Shown piece after piece: positions 16,113 to 25,629 of a stretch of 64,000 nt of DNA. Source of the DNA: Pontibacter aquaedesilientis (GTDB taxonomy: Bacteria > Bacteroidota > Bacteroidia > Cytophagales > Hymenobacteraceae); contig NZ_JACXAJ010000005.1 in NCBI RefSeq assembly GCF_014773225.1, positions 1 through 64,000 of the forward strand, in the 5' to 3' direction. The notes under the pieces are model-generated. The model did not search any database. It worked only from the letters and a program-made list of their open reading frames with translations, and was not told where the DNA came from. Position numbers and translations under genes: made by a program. How positions within the stretch are numbered: position 1 is the first letter of the stretch; each line of letters begins with the position of its first letter.

Positions 16113-19100
16113 CTAAAACAAAACCGATACCTGCGTTCTGCCAGTATGCACTGCTCCTACACTATTCGCCTTGCGGCCATCATAGTTCAGCGAAATGTTG
16201 AGGCCGTTGCTCAGGCGCTGCTGCACATTAAAGGACCAGGTGAGGTTATTGCCGGGGCGGAGGGCATTGAGGATTTCGTAACCGACATAGGAATTCATAT
16301 CGCCGTCGTAACCAATGTTCACCCAGCGGATAAGCCCGGACACGGTGCGCTTGCTCACCTGGCTTAGCTTTGTCTCCAACCCCAATTCGTGGAAGGTGGC
16401 TTGCTGCTCGGAGTCAGCGGGTGATAGCTTGTCTTCGCGCAGCGCTAGTTGATAAGTGCCCGTAAAGCGCAACTTGGCGTTTGGTTGGTAGGCCAGTTCC
16501 GGTGTCAGCTCCTGCGACACAATGCTGAAATTTTTGGAGCTCAGGAAATTAGAGCGGTTATCGCGCACATTCTGGGCAAGGCTTATCTTGGAACTCAGCA
16601 CCTCATTCAGGTTTAGGCGGGCAATCAATTGGTGATTGCCCACACTGCGGGTCTCTGTGCCGTTCGCCAAAAGCGACTTCTGCTGGTTTTGCTGTACGGT
16701 ATACTCCAACCCATATTTCGGATTGCTCCGATTAAAGTAAAGCGTATTGCGAAGCGACTTTATCAACGAGATCAGAAACTCATCTTCAAAGTCCTCACTG
16801 AACGGGTTAAAACGGTTCATCACCTCATCATCAGTCGTTTTCTTGTCGATGCTCACAAATGTCAGGGCGGAGAATTTTGCCACAAAACCTTTGAAACCCT
16901 CGGCGCTGCGCCAGCTGCGGGGCACATTACTGTTTAGGCGATAAGTAAAGCGGTTTGTATAGGCGTTAATGTATTCATCTGTAGGCAGGAAAACTTTGAT
17001 GTAGCGCCGCTGGTCGACGGTCTGCGCTTCCAAGTAGTCGTTCAGATCATTTGGGTTGCCCCCATCGCGGAGGTAGTGCGTGCCTTGCCCCGGCAGCGTT
17101 TCCCTGAAAATAAAGATGCGTTTCAGTTCGCGCCCTGTGCCCACAGCATAGCTCATCTCGGAGCGGAAGCTACCATCCAGAAAAGACGTGTTCCAGTCCA
17201 CACGCGACTGCACGGTTTCTTCGTCCAGTCCCTGCGTCAGCTTGAGTTTGCGATACGTCCCTTGCAGGGCAATGTCGCTGTCGCGGCCATAGCGGCGCTG
17301 GAGCATGGCGTTGTAGGTCTGCCCTACTTCGGGGGCGCCCAACCCTCCTGCTGCTGTCGGGCGAAGGTCGGTGCGGTAGCTATAATCCACTCTAAACCGC
17401 GTGCTAGCCGTATCGCGGCTCTCCACAAACACAAGGTGCTCATCGAAGTACATGGCCGAACCTGTCACGGAATCGGTACCCAGGGCTTTCAGTTTGTTTT
17501 TGTCGAAACGGTACACATAGCCTGGCTCCACTTTACCCAGTTTATATTTGGCGCCTACGTCGCCCCTATACCATTCCGATTCCCGGTTAGCCTGGTCGCT
17601 TTGGAGCATAAAAAAACTGTTGCGCAGCTCTAATTTCCCCACCTGTCTATGGGCATCGAGGTAATGCTGTACCCCATCCACCTGTTGCTCGCGATAACGA
17701 CGACTGATGCGGTAGTTCACCAAATTCTGCAGGTCACGCACGGCACCCACTGAGAAATTGAAAATATGGTCTTCGGCTTTGCGCTCCAGGTTATCCAGAC
17801 TCCAGTCACGGTCGAACTCTATGGGCCGATAACGGTCAATTGGCTCAAAGTTGACATCCGTATACTCATAGTTAAGCGTGCTGTTGAGCCTGTACTTGCC
17901 CAAAAAGGCGAGTTGTCGGTCCTGCAATGCGTAGCCAACCCGCATGGCCGCTCCGTTATCGTCTTGCGCGTCGAGTTTAGAAAAGCGGTTGAGATCGTTC
18001 TGGGATGCGGCACCTTCCACGAAGAAGTTGACTCCTTTCTGCAATTCATAGTTACCACCCAGCGTCATCAGCTGCTTTTTTCGAGGCGTAGGCAAGATAC
18101 GCACAGGGGCATAATTGCCTTGCGGCACGCCATTAAGCGGCGCTACCCAGCGGTATACCCTGCCATTCGCGGCATTGTTGGCTGTCACATAATTGCCCCG
18201 GTTCATACCCACTTCCGAGAAGCGCACACTGTAAAGGGCCGAATCCGGATTACTCGAGAACACATAAATACTTTCAGGTATGCCGTTCACCAGCGTGTCG
18301 CGCAGGGCGTATAGCACTTGTGCCGGATCAAAGGGCACCTGCACGGCACCCGAAGTAACCGCCCTGTTCAGGCTGTCGCCTATACCTGCCAGCAGTTGTT
18401 TTTCTTCGTTCCGCAGGTCGAGGTGCAGGAGGTTATTCGGGTTATCGGACTCGTTGTAGTAGTTGGCGTATACCTGTACTTTTCCTAATTGCTGGTAGTG
18501 GCTGGCGTGGTAAATGCTTCGGCTGTAGTTCAGGTCGGAGTACTCAAAATCAACTTTGATACGGGAGTTCTTGGTGATGACGTGCCGGGTCGTGAAAGTG
18601 ATCTCTGCCTGGTTATAGTCGATCACATAGTCGAAGTCGAAACCCCGGACAAGCAGGCGACCGTCCAGGAACACCCGTTCAGAATTAGCCAGCACAATGA
18701 TAAACCGTTCGTTGTTCGGTCCTCTCAGGCGGTATGGTCCCTGTACCCCTTCCAACGCCTGCACGTTTTGTGAGGCAAATTTCCCTTTTGAGACCGATGC
18801 GGCCACCGTGGTTGTGCCCAACCGCTCCGGCGATTTGTCAAAGGTCGTTTCAAATGCCCCGCCTTGCACGTTTTTGTAAAACTGCATGAAGTACGAGGGT
18901 TTGTTTCGCAGCACCACATCGCCGGCCGACAGCTGCCACTGTCTGTGTTTGAGCGTGATGTATACCCGGTCAAACTCGTTCAGCTGCTGGGTGTTTCCCT
19001 CTGGTTGGAAAGGTATATTCTGGTCGGTGATAGCAGCCGTGATGCTGATATCATCGGTTAGTTTGCCATCCAGCTGCAGGTTCAGGGCCGAGTTTACGAA

Positions 19101-19595
19101 GACGTTCTGGGTGTTGCCGAAGGAAATCCCCCTTGATATGCTGCCAGTCTTATTCAGTCCGGGGGTCTTGAAGATCTCCTCTCGCTGCGCGAAGTCCTCT
19201 TTGTAAAAATCCTTTTGGAAAGAACTCATCTCCAGCTTCCCAATATCGCGGCGGAAAGCAGGTTTGGCGAGGCTCAGCGGCAGCACCCGGTAGCAAATCA
19301 TCACCGAATCCGGTATAGGAGCCAGCGTGCCCAGGGTATCCAAAAACAGGAAGGTCGGCTTCGGAAACTCCGTCAACCGAAACTCATGGCTGTAGTAATT
19401 GTAGTCGAATTTAAATTGATCTTTGCGTGGCCCTACAAAAGTGACCGAATTCACATCAATGGTCAGAGTGTCGAGCTGGATAGGGTATTCGTTCACCGGT
19501 ATCCAACGGCAATAGCGGTTACTGACGGGGGTCTGCGCCAGTGCAGACAGGTTCAGAAGCAGCAAAGCAATCCCGATGATCAGCCCTTTGCTCAT
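16113..19595 (-). CDS. Large secreted protein, probable outer-membrane beta-barrel, unknown function
   Basis: Not recognised by name. Translation from the ATG at 19595 gives a signal peptide (MSKGLIIGIALLLLNLSALAQ) and about 1160 residues. Upstream in-frame codons would add an unlikely 21 residues that overlap the kinase. The mature part is rich in alternating beta-strand segments with many charged and aromatic residues (LNLQLDGKLTDDISITAAITDQN, RYREQQVDG, LRFTGTYQLALRED) and ends in VSVLF, consistent with a large outer-membrane barrel. SPEGNTQQL-type turns and repeated Arg-rich strands recur. It overlaps the stop of the histidine kinase gene by four bases (ATGA), so the two are translationally coupled. 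Confidence 0.75.
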   Translation of the reverse strand: MSKGLIIGIALLLLNLSALAQTPVSNRYCRWIPVNEYPIQLDTLTIDVNSVTFVGPRKDQFKFDYNYYSHEFRLTEFPKPTFLFLDTLGTLAPIPDSVMICYRVLPLSLAKPAFRRDIGKLEMSSFQKDFYKEDFAQREEIFKTPGLNKTGSISRGISFGNTQNVFVNSALNLQLDGKLTDDISITAAITDQNIPFQPEGNTQQLNEFDRVYITLKHRQWQLSAGDVVLRNKPSYFMQFYKNVQGGAFETTFDKSPERLGTTTVAASVSKGKFASQNVQALEGVQGPYRLRGPNNERFIIVLANSERVFLDGRLLVRGFDFDYVIDYNQAEITFTTRHVITKNSRIKVDFEYSDLNYSRSIYHASHYQQLGKVQVYANYYNESDNPNNLLHLDLRNEEKQLLAGIGDSLNRAVTSGAVQVPFDPAQVLYALRDTLVNGIPESIYVFSSNPDSALYSVRFSEVGMNRGNYVTANNAANGRVYRWVAPLNGVPQGNYAPVRILPTPRKKQLMTLGGNYELQKGVNFFVEGAASQNDLNRFSKLDAQDDNGAAMRVGYALQDRQLAFLGKYRLNSTLNYEYTDVNFEPIDRYRPIEFDRDWSLDNLERKAEDHIFNFSVGAVRDLQNLVNYRISRRYREQQVDGVQHYLDAHRQVGKLELRNSFFMLQSDQANRESEWYRGDVGAKYKLGKVEPGYVYRFDKNKLKALGTDSVTGSAMYFDEHLVFVESRDTASTRFRVDYSYRTDLRPTAAGGLGAPEVGQTYNAMLQRRYGRDSDIALQGTYRKLKLTQGLDEETVQSRVDWNTSFLDGSFRSEMSYAVGTGRELKRIFIFRETLPGQGTHYLRDGGNPNDLNDYLEAQTVDQRRYIKVFLPTDEYINAYTNRFTYRLNSNVPRSWRSAEGFKGFVAKFSALTFVSIDKKTTDDEVMNRFNPFSEDFEDEFLISLIKSLRNTLYFNRSNPKYGLEYTVQQNQQKSLLANGTETRSVGNHQLIARLNLNEVLSSKISLAQNVRDNRSNFLSSKNFSIVSQELTPELAYQPNAKLRFTGTYQLALREDKLSPADSEQQATFHELGLETKLSQVSKRTVSGLIRWVNIGYDGDMNSYVGYEILNALRPGNNLTWSFNVQQRLSNGLNISLNYDGRKANSVGAVHTGRTQVSVLF

Positions 19596-22500
19596 GGTTT
19601 GGCCAGCGGTAAAGAAATATAAAACGTCGTCCCCTCTCCCTCTTCTGTCACAAACCAAATGCGACCACCTGCGTTTTCAATTCCTTTTTTGGCCACGGCC
19701 AAGCCTATACCTGAGCCGGTATACTTTGTACTGAAATTAGGTATAAACACCTTCTGCTGAATATCTACAGGTATACCGCTGCCATTGTCCGTGATCGAGA
19801 TGAGTGCCAAATCATCCTCTTCCACCTTTAGCACCACGTTTATCTCGGGCATTCGATTAGCTGGCACGGCCTGTATGGCATTCAGCAGCAAGTTATTGAA
19901 GGTACGCACCATCAGCGCTTCATCAGCTATTACCATAACCGGAGCTTCAGGTATGCGTACGGTCACAGCCACCGAAGCCGGGTTGTTATGCAGGTCGGCG
20001 GCTTTGCGTAAGGCCAGTCCCAGATCCATTAGCTCTGTCTTTGGCTCCGGCATGGAGGTAAAGTTGGAGAAGGAGGTGGCAATATCACTCAGGATGTTGA
20101 TTTGGGTGATTAGCGTGTGCGATATCTTATTGATCATTACCTCCGTGTTGGGGTTCTTCTCCGCGATGGCTTTCTGCAGGTACTGCAACGACAGCTTCAT
20201 GGGGGTAAGCGGATTCTTGATCTCATGGGCTACCTGACGCGCCATTTCCCGCCAGGCGGCTTCCTTCTCGCGCATGGCCAACTCCTGTTTATTCTGCTCC
20301 AGTGTCAGGAGCATGCGGTTGTACTCATTTACGAGCATACCGATCTCATCTGTTCCTTCGTAGGCCAGCATCTCGTTTTTGCCTGTCAGGGAGGTATGCT
20401 TCAGTTTGTCGGCCAGCATACGCAGAGGCACTGTCAGCGCCCTGGAGGCAAAGAAGGTCAGGATGATGAACATGATGAACATCACGGTGAAGATGTTCAT
20501 GGTCGTCGTGATCAGTTCGATCAGTTTCATGTCGAGTTGCCGCTCCGAGTCGAAGAAAGGGATGCCAATAAAACCCAGCAGTTGCTCCGGATCGTTGTAC
20601 TGTCGCAGCGGAAGGTATAGCGCATTGAAACTCAGGTTACCGGCCTGTTCATCCAAAAGCACCCGCAACGCCTGCCGCTCCGAAATGGCCGCAAAAGCAT
20701 TGGGGTTGACCAGTTTAGACAGCAAACCGGTTTCGAATATAAGCGGCTGGCTGGTCACCAACAGGCGTCCGTTGCGGTCATACAAACTGATGTCAGCCTC
20801 TGAAAGTGCGGCAATGGAGGTAACGCGGCGCAACAAACGGCCTTTGTCGCGCAGCAGATCGGAAGTGGCTAGTTCACTAAGGTTATCCTGTATGGTCTCC
20901 CCTTTCTTTTCGTAAGAAGACATCAGGTCTTTCTTATATGAGGCAGTCACAAGGCCAGCCGTGGCGATGCTCACCAGCATCAGCGGTAGCAGTATACCGA
21001 AGTTCAGGAAAAGCTGGATCTTGGTACTGAAATTTGGTTTGAACTCGCGCAAACGCTCATGCTGCAACAAAATGTAAACCAGCACCAGCACGATCAAGCC
21101 CACCGTGAAAAACAGGAACAGGAAAGAAAAATTGGAAAGTACCTCTCTTATACCATACTTGCTTGTTGTGATAATTACCACTGGACCAGCCTCTGTCTGC
21201 ACCCCCACATGGTGGTAGCCATTCTCGGTTGTGCCTTGCGCAAACAGCTCCTTTCGCTTTAAATGATTGCGGCTGAAATTGGTGGCGTAATCAAAATCAC
21301 CTTCGCTGTACGTCAACCTTTCCTTGTTGTAAATCGCATAACTCAGAATGTCAGCCCTAAAAGGTTGCTGGTACCGCTGCCCCGACAGCAACTCGGGCAC
21401 CACACTGTTGGGCAGCAATTCTTTCAGACTGAGCTGTAGCACTATAGTGCCGTGCATTTTTGGCCCAAGAGGGACCTGTATCAGCTTTAAATAGAAACGG
21501 GTGTGCGGCCTGGCCGGGTCGTTGATCAGGTATAGGTCTTCGTATTCTGTTCGGTTCTGCTGTGTGGCATACTTCTGACGCAGTTCCTGCAGGGTAGCAG
21601 CCGTGGTGTCGGCACTTTCAAGGGCACGACCCTCACTGTCGAAGAGCAGGATATTCGTTTCGTACTTATCAAAGTAGTCACTCAAGAACTGTCGAGAGAT
21701 TTTTCGCCGGATAAAAAAGGCATCTACATACGGGCCCTTCATCTTCGACTGGATCAGCATATCCTCTGAGACGCGCACAGCCACGTCTTCTTCGAGCAGG
21801 TACTCGGCCAGCACATCGTTGCTCTGCATCAGGTCAAAGGCAAATTTCTGCTTATAGGCCAGCAACTCCCCTTGAAAGTGTGTATACAGCGAGGCAGCTC
21901 CTGTGATAGCACTCACCGCCATGATAAGGAAAAAGAACAGGTAGGTGCGGTAAGGGAGACTGATGGCATGCCGGTGTTGCGCCGCCATAATGATAATCAG
22001 CCAGAACACAGCCCCGATCAGCACCACACTTACATATTGCGGAGCGAGGAAGGCTGCAAGCACCAGCATAATGCCGGTCAACAACCCCAGCACCTTATAA
22101 GGCCACCAGGTTTCCTCCCGCTTGAGCAATACCGTGACCACCGACGACAGCATGTATGTAAATATACCGAGCGCGATGGTGTGCACGAACATCAAGCCAA
22201 ACATCACCAGTTTATACCTGCCAAGATCCAGAGACTGGTTTATATCCAGCGCCAACGGGGAGTTGTGGTAGATGCCGTAATAGAACCTGAACAGGATAGC
22301 CAACAGGATAAAAAAAGCTGACATAGTGCCCGCCTGCAACAATCGGCTCTGCCCAGGCGGAAGCGACCTTAGCTTTGTCAGCACACCCTTCTTATGGAAA
22401 AGGTTAAAAACCGCCCAGGCCACCGCCAACAACAACAGGACGTTAAGCCCCAAGTCTCCAACTGAAGGCGACCAAAAAGATGCGGCGTACAATCTCGGAT

Positions 22501-23299
22501 CGAAGAGTTCTGTTTCGGCTATTTCGAAAGGTAAGTTGAGTAGCAGTAGTGCCAGCCTAAAGGCACTCAATAAAGCCAGCAATAAAACGACACCCCGCCC
22601 ATACTTACCTTTTCGCCCAAAAAGGCTGCTCAGCTGTATACTGAATAAGACAAAGAAAACCGTCCCCAATGCCAGCAGAATCAACTGCAGGTCATCAAAC
22701 CCAGAGTTAAGCCGATTGCCTCCATAATCCACGGCAAATAAAAACTGACCGTCTGGCGTCAGTACCTGGCGTAGCTTGCCCGGGCGCTCCAACACGAGCC
22801 TGACAGAGGCATTCCCGAAAATGTTTTTTTGCAAGCCGGATGAAAGGTAGTTATTGTCGATTCCATAATCGACTTGCAGCGGTATGTAGGTATAAATATG
22901 GAAATCTTGCACCTGATGGGGCAGGACGATAAACGTACCATAGTTATTGCGGATCGTGGTCGTGGTCGTGACCGTAGGGGGAATATCAAGATCCGGGATA
23001 ACCGTATGGTCGGACCAGAATACCAACTTACCTTGCCGGTATATGAAGGTGGGATAATTTGTCTGGCTTAACAAGGAGGAAAAGTCCACATGGCCGGCAG
23101 CCAGCTGGTCACCCAAGTTCGACGCTTCCTGATGCGCATCGGATATTGTTTGGTGTACTTGCTGTGCTATACCTAGCTGTATGCGCTCATTTTGATTTTC
23201 GAGCCAAGAGGGAGGGACATTGAAATGCAAAAAAGCTGTCGCTATGAAGCACAGCGCAGCAGCAGCAAATAAAAGTATTGGCGTAACCTTCCGATTCAA
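19592..23299 (-). CDS. Large membrane sensor histidine kinase, NtrY-like
   Basis: Two-component sensor. The N-terminal part has a signal-anchor and a long extracytoplasmic portion, then a block of several membrane spans (residues about 200-480), a second extracytoplasmic region, a further span, a HAMP linker near 940-1000, the HisKA H-box VAHEIKNPLTPMK near residue 1020, and an HATPase domain with N box NNLLLNAIQAV, G1 DNGSGIP and G2 GSGIGLAVAK. The NPLTPMKLS form of the H-box is that of NtrY-type kinases. 1235 residues is long for the class. No response regulator lies next to it. The following gene encodes a large exported protein, overlapping by ATGA. Confidence 0.92.
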   Translation of the reverse strand: MNRKVTPILLFAAAALCFIATAFLHFNVPPSWLENQNERIQLGIAQQVHQTISDAHQEASNLGDQLAAGHVDFSSLLSQTNYPTFIYRQGKLVFWSDHTVIPDLDIPPTVTTTTTIRNNYGTFIVLPHQVQDFHIYTYIPLQVDYGIDNNYLSSGLQKNIFGNASVRLVLERPGKLRQVLTPDGQFLFAVDYGGNRLNSGFDDLQLILLALGTVFFVLFSIQLSSLFGRKGKYGRGVVLLLALLSAFRLALLLLNLPFEIAETELFDPRLYAASFWSPSVGDLGLNVLLLLAVAWAVFNLFHKKGVLTKLRSLPPGQSRLLQAGTMSAFFILLAILFRFYYGIYHNSPLALDINQSLDLGRYKLVMFGLMFVHTIALGIFTYMLSSVVTVLLKREETWWPYKVLGLLTGIMLVLAAFLAPQYVSVVLIGAVFWLIIIMAAQHRHAISLPYRTYLFFFLIMAVSAITGAASLYTHFQGELLAYKQKFAFDLMQSNDVLAEYLLEEDVAVRVSEDMLIQSKMKGPYVDAFFIRRKISRQFLSDYFDKYETNILLFDSEGRALESADTTAATLQELRQKYATQQNRTEYEDLYLINDPARPHTRFYLKLIQVPLGPKMHGTIVLQLSLKELLPNSVVPELLSGQRYQQPFRADILSYAIYNKERLTYSEGDFDYATNFSRNHLKRKELFAQGTTENGYHHVGVQTEAGPVVIITTSKYGIREVLSNFSFLFLFFTVGLIVLVLVYILLQHERLREFKPNFSTKIQLFLNFGILLPLMLVSIATAGLVTASYKKDLMSSYEKKGETIQDNLSELATSDLLRDKGRLLRRVTSIAALSEADISLYDRNGRLLVTSQPLIFETGLLSKLVNPNAFAAISERQALRVLLDEQAGNLSFNALYLPLRQYNDPEQLLGFIGIPFFDSERQLDMKLIELITTTMNIFTVMFIMFIILTFFASRALTVPLRMLADKLKHTSLTGKNEMLAYEGTDEIGMLVNEYNRMLLTLEQNKQELAMREKEAAWREMARQVAHEIKNPLTPMKLSLQYLQKAIAEKNPNTEVMINKISHTLITQINILSDIATSFSNFTSMPEPKTELMDLGLALRKAADLHNNPASVAVTVRIPEAPVMVIADEALMVRTFNNLLLNAIQAVPANRMPEINVVLKVEEDDLALISITDNGSGIPVDIQQKVFIPNFSTKYTGSGIGLAVAKKGIENAGGRIWFVTEEGEGTTFYISLPLAKP

Positions 23300-23691
23300 A
23301 ACAGCATGGATTATCCACGAATTTAAACAAATCGCGGGATAAGAACATGTTTAAAGCTTATCTATTAAACAGTATGGGTACCAATCTATAGAATGAAGCT
23401 CCATATAAGATGTTTTGCTAAACGCCATGGGTTAAATTGGCTTTATCCCATTCGTTAGTCTATTCCCAGGAAATGCTTCATTATTGATAAAAGGGTCTAA
23501 CAGCTCTGAAACTATAAGAGTTCAGGAATTGACTTCGCCCCAGGAGAAAGAGGAATCAAATTTCACTCCAGAAAAGAAATGGAATTTAGGGATACGAGAT
23601 AAGTGTAACTAGACAATCCAAAGGTAATTACACCTCGACCAAATGGAGAGGCCATCACCCCAGTAAATCCGATGCAAGATAGGTTAAGAGC
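23300..23691. other. Intergenic region without a gene
   Basis: No open frame or RNA is convincing. On the minus strand TACCTTTG (23619-23626) resembles a -7 element that could serve the histidine kinase with a leader of about 310 nt, but its TTTG lies only 13 nt upstream. A lone TTATCCACG at about 23324 is not enough to call an origin. Confidence 0.4.
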
Positions 23692-23961
23692 TTAGGCAGC
23701 TTTGGTATTTTTTTTACGGCTGCTTCTGTACCAGAGAAATCCTACCGTACCTACCAAGATGTAAGGAATCAGCATGAGGTATAGAATGCCCGTATTTAAG
23801 CCAGCACCAACTTGCGACTCTGGCTCCTTGCTACCCGTACCCACATTAGACTCCACAGTGGCGCGGCACATGGCGCATTGGCTATAAGCATCGGAAACAA
23901 CCAAACTAAGGGTCAAGGCCATCAGCACTGAAAAAAATACTCTATATAATTGTCGCTTCAT
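23692..23961 (-). CDS. Small membrane protein with CxxC, end of the respiratory cluster
   Basis: Not a named family. 89 residues: an N-terminal signal or signal-anchor (RVFFSVLMALTLSLVVSDAYS), directly followed by a CAMC motif at the predicted mature start, a Gly/Ser/Glu linker, then a second span (ILYLMLIPYILVGTVGFLWY) and a basic cytoplasmic tail. The topology puts the CxxC on the periplasmic side. It closes the act-cox cluster, 33 bp after the DUF420 gene and close to the Sco gene, so a role in heme or copper handling during oxidase assembly is a reasonable inference but unproven. Confidence 0.8.
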   Translation of the reverse strand: MKRQLYRVFFSVLMALTLSLVVSDAYSQCAMCRATVESNVGTGSKEPESQVGAGLNTGILYLMLIPYILVGTVGFLWYRSSRKKNTKAA

Positions 23962-23994
23962 GGCTTGATAACAACCAAAAGGTGAAGTAGGTTC

Positions 23995-24549
23995 TTAGGT
24001 ATAATACGGTGAGATCAATAGATAGACCAACACCCCAGTTACGGCTACATACAACCAGATCGGGAAGGTCCAACGGGAAATACGACGGTGTCGCGCAAAC
24101 TGCTCTGTAATGGCAAAGTAAACCGAAAGCAATACCAATGGCACGATCACCACTGCCAGTACTATGTGCGTCAGCAGCACAAAGTAGTAGAACGTTTTGA
24201 GTAGACCATCGCCACCATAAATAGTCCTTTCACCAAAAAAGTGATAGGTCACATAAGATACCAGAAAGATAGCGGACAAACCAAAGGCAGTCACCATGGC
24301 GGCTCTATGCCATTTGATGTTGCCGCGCTTGATATGATAATATCCTACTACCAAAGCAATCGCCGTCAATGAATTCAGGATAGCGTGCAAAGTGGGCAAA
24401 AAGGATACATCCACGCTTTGAGAACCTTCTTTGGGCATAAAAAAAAGAATGGCCACTACGACTGGGATTGCTAATGAAAGAATAGCAATCAGTATCAGGT
24501 ATTTTTTGTCGCTGCTGGTGGCAGGACTATTTTGATTTACTGTATTCAT
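23995..24549 (-). CDS. DUF420 membrane protein, CtaM-like oxidase assembly factor
   Basis: Integral membrane protein with about five spans in 184 residues (LILIAILSLAIPVVVAILFF, TAIALVVGYYHIKRG, MVTAFGLSAIFLVSYVTYHFFG, IVLAVVIVPLVLLSVYFA, LYVAVTGVLVYLL). The HAILNSLTAIALVVGY and HRAAMVTAF segments are typical of DUF420, to which CtaM (YozB), needed for active heme-copper oxidases in Firmicutes, belongs. The conserved His residues could bind metal or heme. It overlaps the Sco gene by 23 bp and ends 33 bp before the small CxxC protein. Confidence 0.88.
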   Translation of the reverse strand: MNTVNQNSPATSSDKKYLILIAILSLAIPVVVAILFFMPKEGSQSVDVSFLPTLHAILNSLTAIALVVGYYHIKRGNIKWHRAAMVTAFGLSAIFLVSYVTYHFFGERTIYGGDGLLKTFYYFVLLTHIVLAVVIVPLVLLSVYFAITEQFARHRRISRWTFPIWLYVAVTGVLVYLLISPYYT

Positions 24550-25195
24550 CTAAAAGAACTCTAATCTCTAAAATAAGCCGGTCAACATCAGCCACGTCCG
24601 TGCCATCATAAATGCCTCGCACATACCTGTTTTTATCTACCAGCATAAACTTCTCACTATGGATAAAATCCTGCTGGCCCTCCACCTGCATGACAGGAAG
24701 GTAGAATCCTTTTTGTGCCAGCGAATAAATTTGTTCCCGGTCGCCTGTCAGAAAATGCCATTTGGCTGGATCTGCTCCGTAGCGCTCCCCATATTCTTTC
24801 AATACCGCTTGTGTATCATATTCAGGGTTGACGGTAAATGACACAAGTTTAACTTGTAACTCGTCCTGAAATGCCTCTTGTACCCGAACCAATTGAGATG
24901 ACATGTCCTTGCAAATATCCGGGCAGGTAGCGAAAAAGAAGTCTGCTACATAGATGTGTCCATCTAATTGCTTTTGGGATATCGTCTGGCCTGTTTGGGA
25001 AGTGAAACTGAACTCTGGTATTCTGTTGAAAACAGTATCACCTTGAGCATCCGTCACAACCTCACCTACATTGTCAACCTGGGGGAAATAGGTTCTCAGC
25101 GTGAAATGATGTTCACCGAAACTTCCGATGAATATAAAAATAAGAATAGGCACTAATAGTAGGATTCCTAATATTAGTGCCTTTGCATTACTCAT
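24527..25195 (-). CDS. SCO1/SenC/PrrC family copper chaperone
   Basis: Membrane-anchored thioredoxin-fold protein that delivers copper to the CuA site of cytochrome oxidase subunit II. The single N-terminal anchor (ALILGILLLVPILIFIFIGS) is followed by the copper-binding CPDIC motif (CxxxC) around residue 92 and the partner histidine in DFIHSEKFMLVDK. 222 residues is usual. It lies 11 bp after the subunit IV gene and overlaps the DUF420 gene, in the assembly-factor part of the oxidase cluster. Confidence 0.94.
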   Translation of the reverse strand: MSNAKALILGILLLVPILIFIFIGSFGEHHFTLRTYFPQVDNVGEVVTDAQGDTVFNRIPEFSFTSQTGQTISQKQLDGHIYVADFFFATCPDICKDMSSQLVRVQEAFQDELQVKLVSFTVNPEYDTQAVLKEYGERYGADPAKWHFLTGDREQIYSLAQKGFYLPVMQVEGQQDFIHSEKFMLVDKNRYVRGIYDGTDVADVDRLILEIRVLLDEYSKSK

Positions 25196-25206
25196 AGTAA
25201 GTATAC

Positions 25207-25554
25207 TTAGTTGAAGTAGTTTCTTATGGAATCGAAGTAATAGCTCCCTTCAGAAATAAGGGCAACCATCAACCAGATTACCAAAGCCATCGGGATCAGA
25301 ATTGACCAGATAAGCGCTTTAGACTCATGCTTCAAGTGCATGAACTCAGCTACAATGTAGAACGCCTTGAAGATAGTCAGGATGATGAAGATCGAGTTAC
25401 GAAGCGTACCTGCATCCATCGTGAAAGCGAACAAGAATTCAACCGCAGTCAGGCCTACCAGGATAAAGAAAGTTTTCCAGATAACCTTTGTCTGTGCTTT
25501 AGGTATTTCACCTGTCTGGTGAAAATCGTTGGAGTGATCCGAATGAGCTGCCAT
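25207..25554 (-). CDS. Cytochrome c oxidase subunit IV family protein
   Basis: Small membrane subunit of a caa3/aa3-type oxidase. Three hydrophobic segments (TFFILVGLTAVEFLFAFTM, SIFIILTIFKAFYIVAEFMHL, LIWSILIPMALVIWLMVALI), with the family feature FKAFYIVAEFMHLKHE. The N-terminus is His-rich (AAHSDHSNDFH). 115 residues fits. It stands 75 bp after the larger subunit III gene, the widest gap inside the cluster. Confidence 0.88.
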   Translation of the reverse strand: MAAHSDHSNDFHQTGEIPKAQTKVIWKTFFILVGLTAVEFLFAFTMDAGTLRNSIFIILTIFKAFYIVAEFMHLKHESKALIWSILIPMALVIWLMVALISEGSYYFDSIRNYFN

Positions 25555-25629
25555 AATGTGCTTTATGTTTTAGAGGCAGCCCCCGCTTTTAACGGGCGCT
25601 GCAACCGTTTTAGTTTATACCGAATGAAA

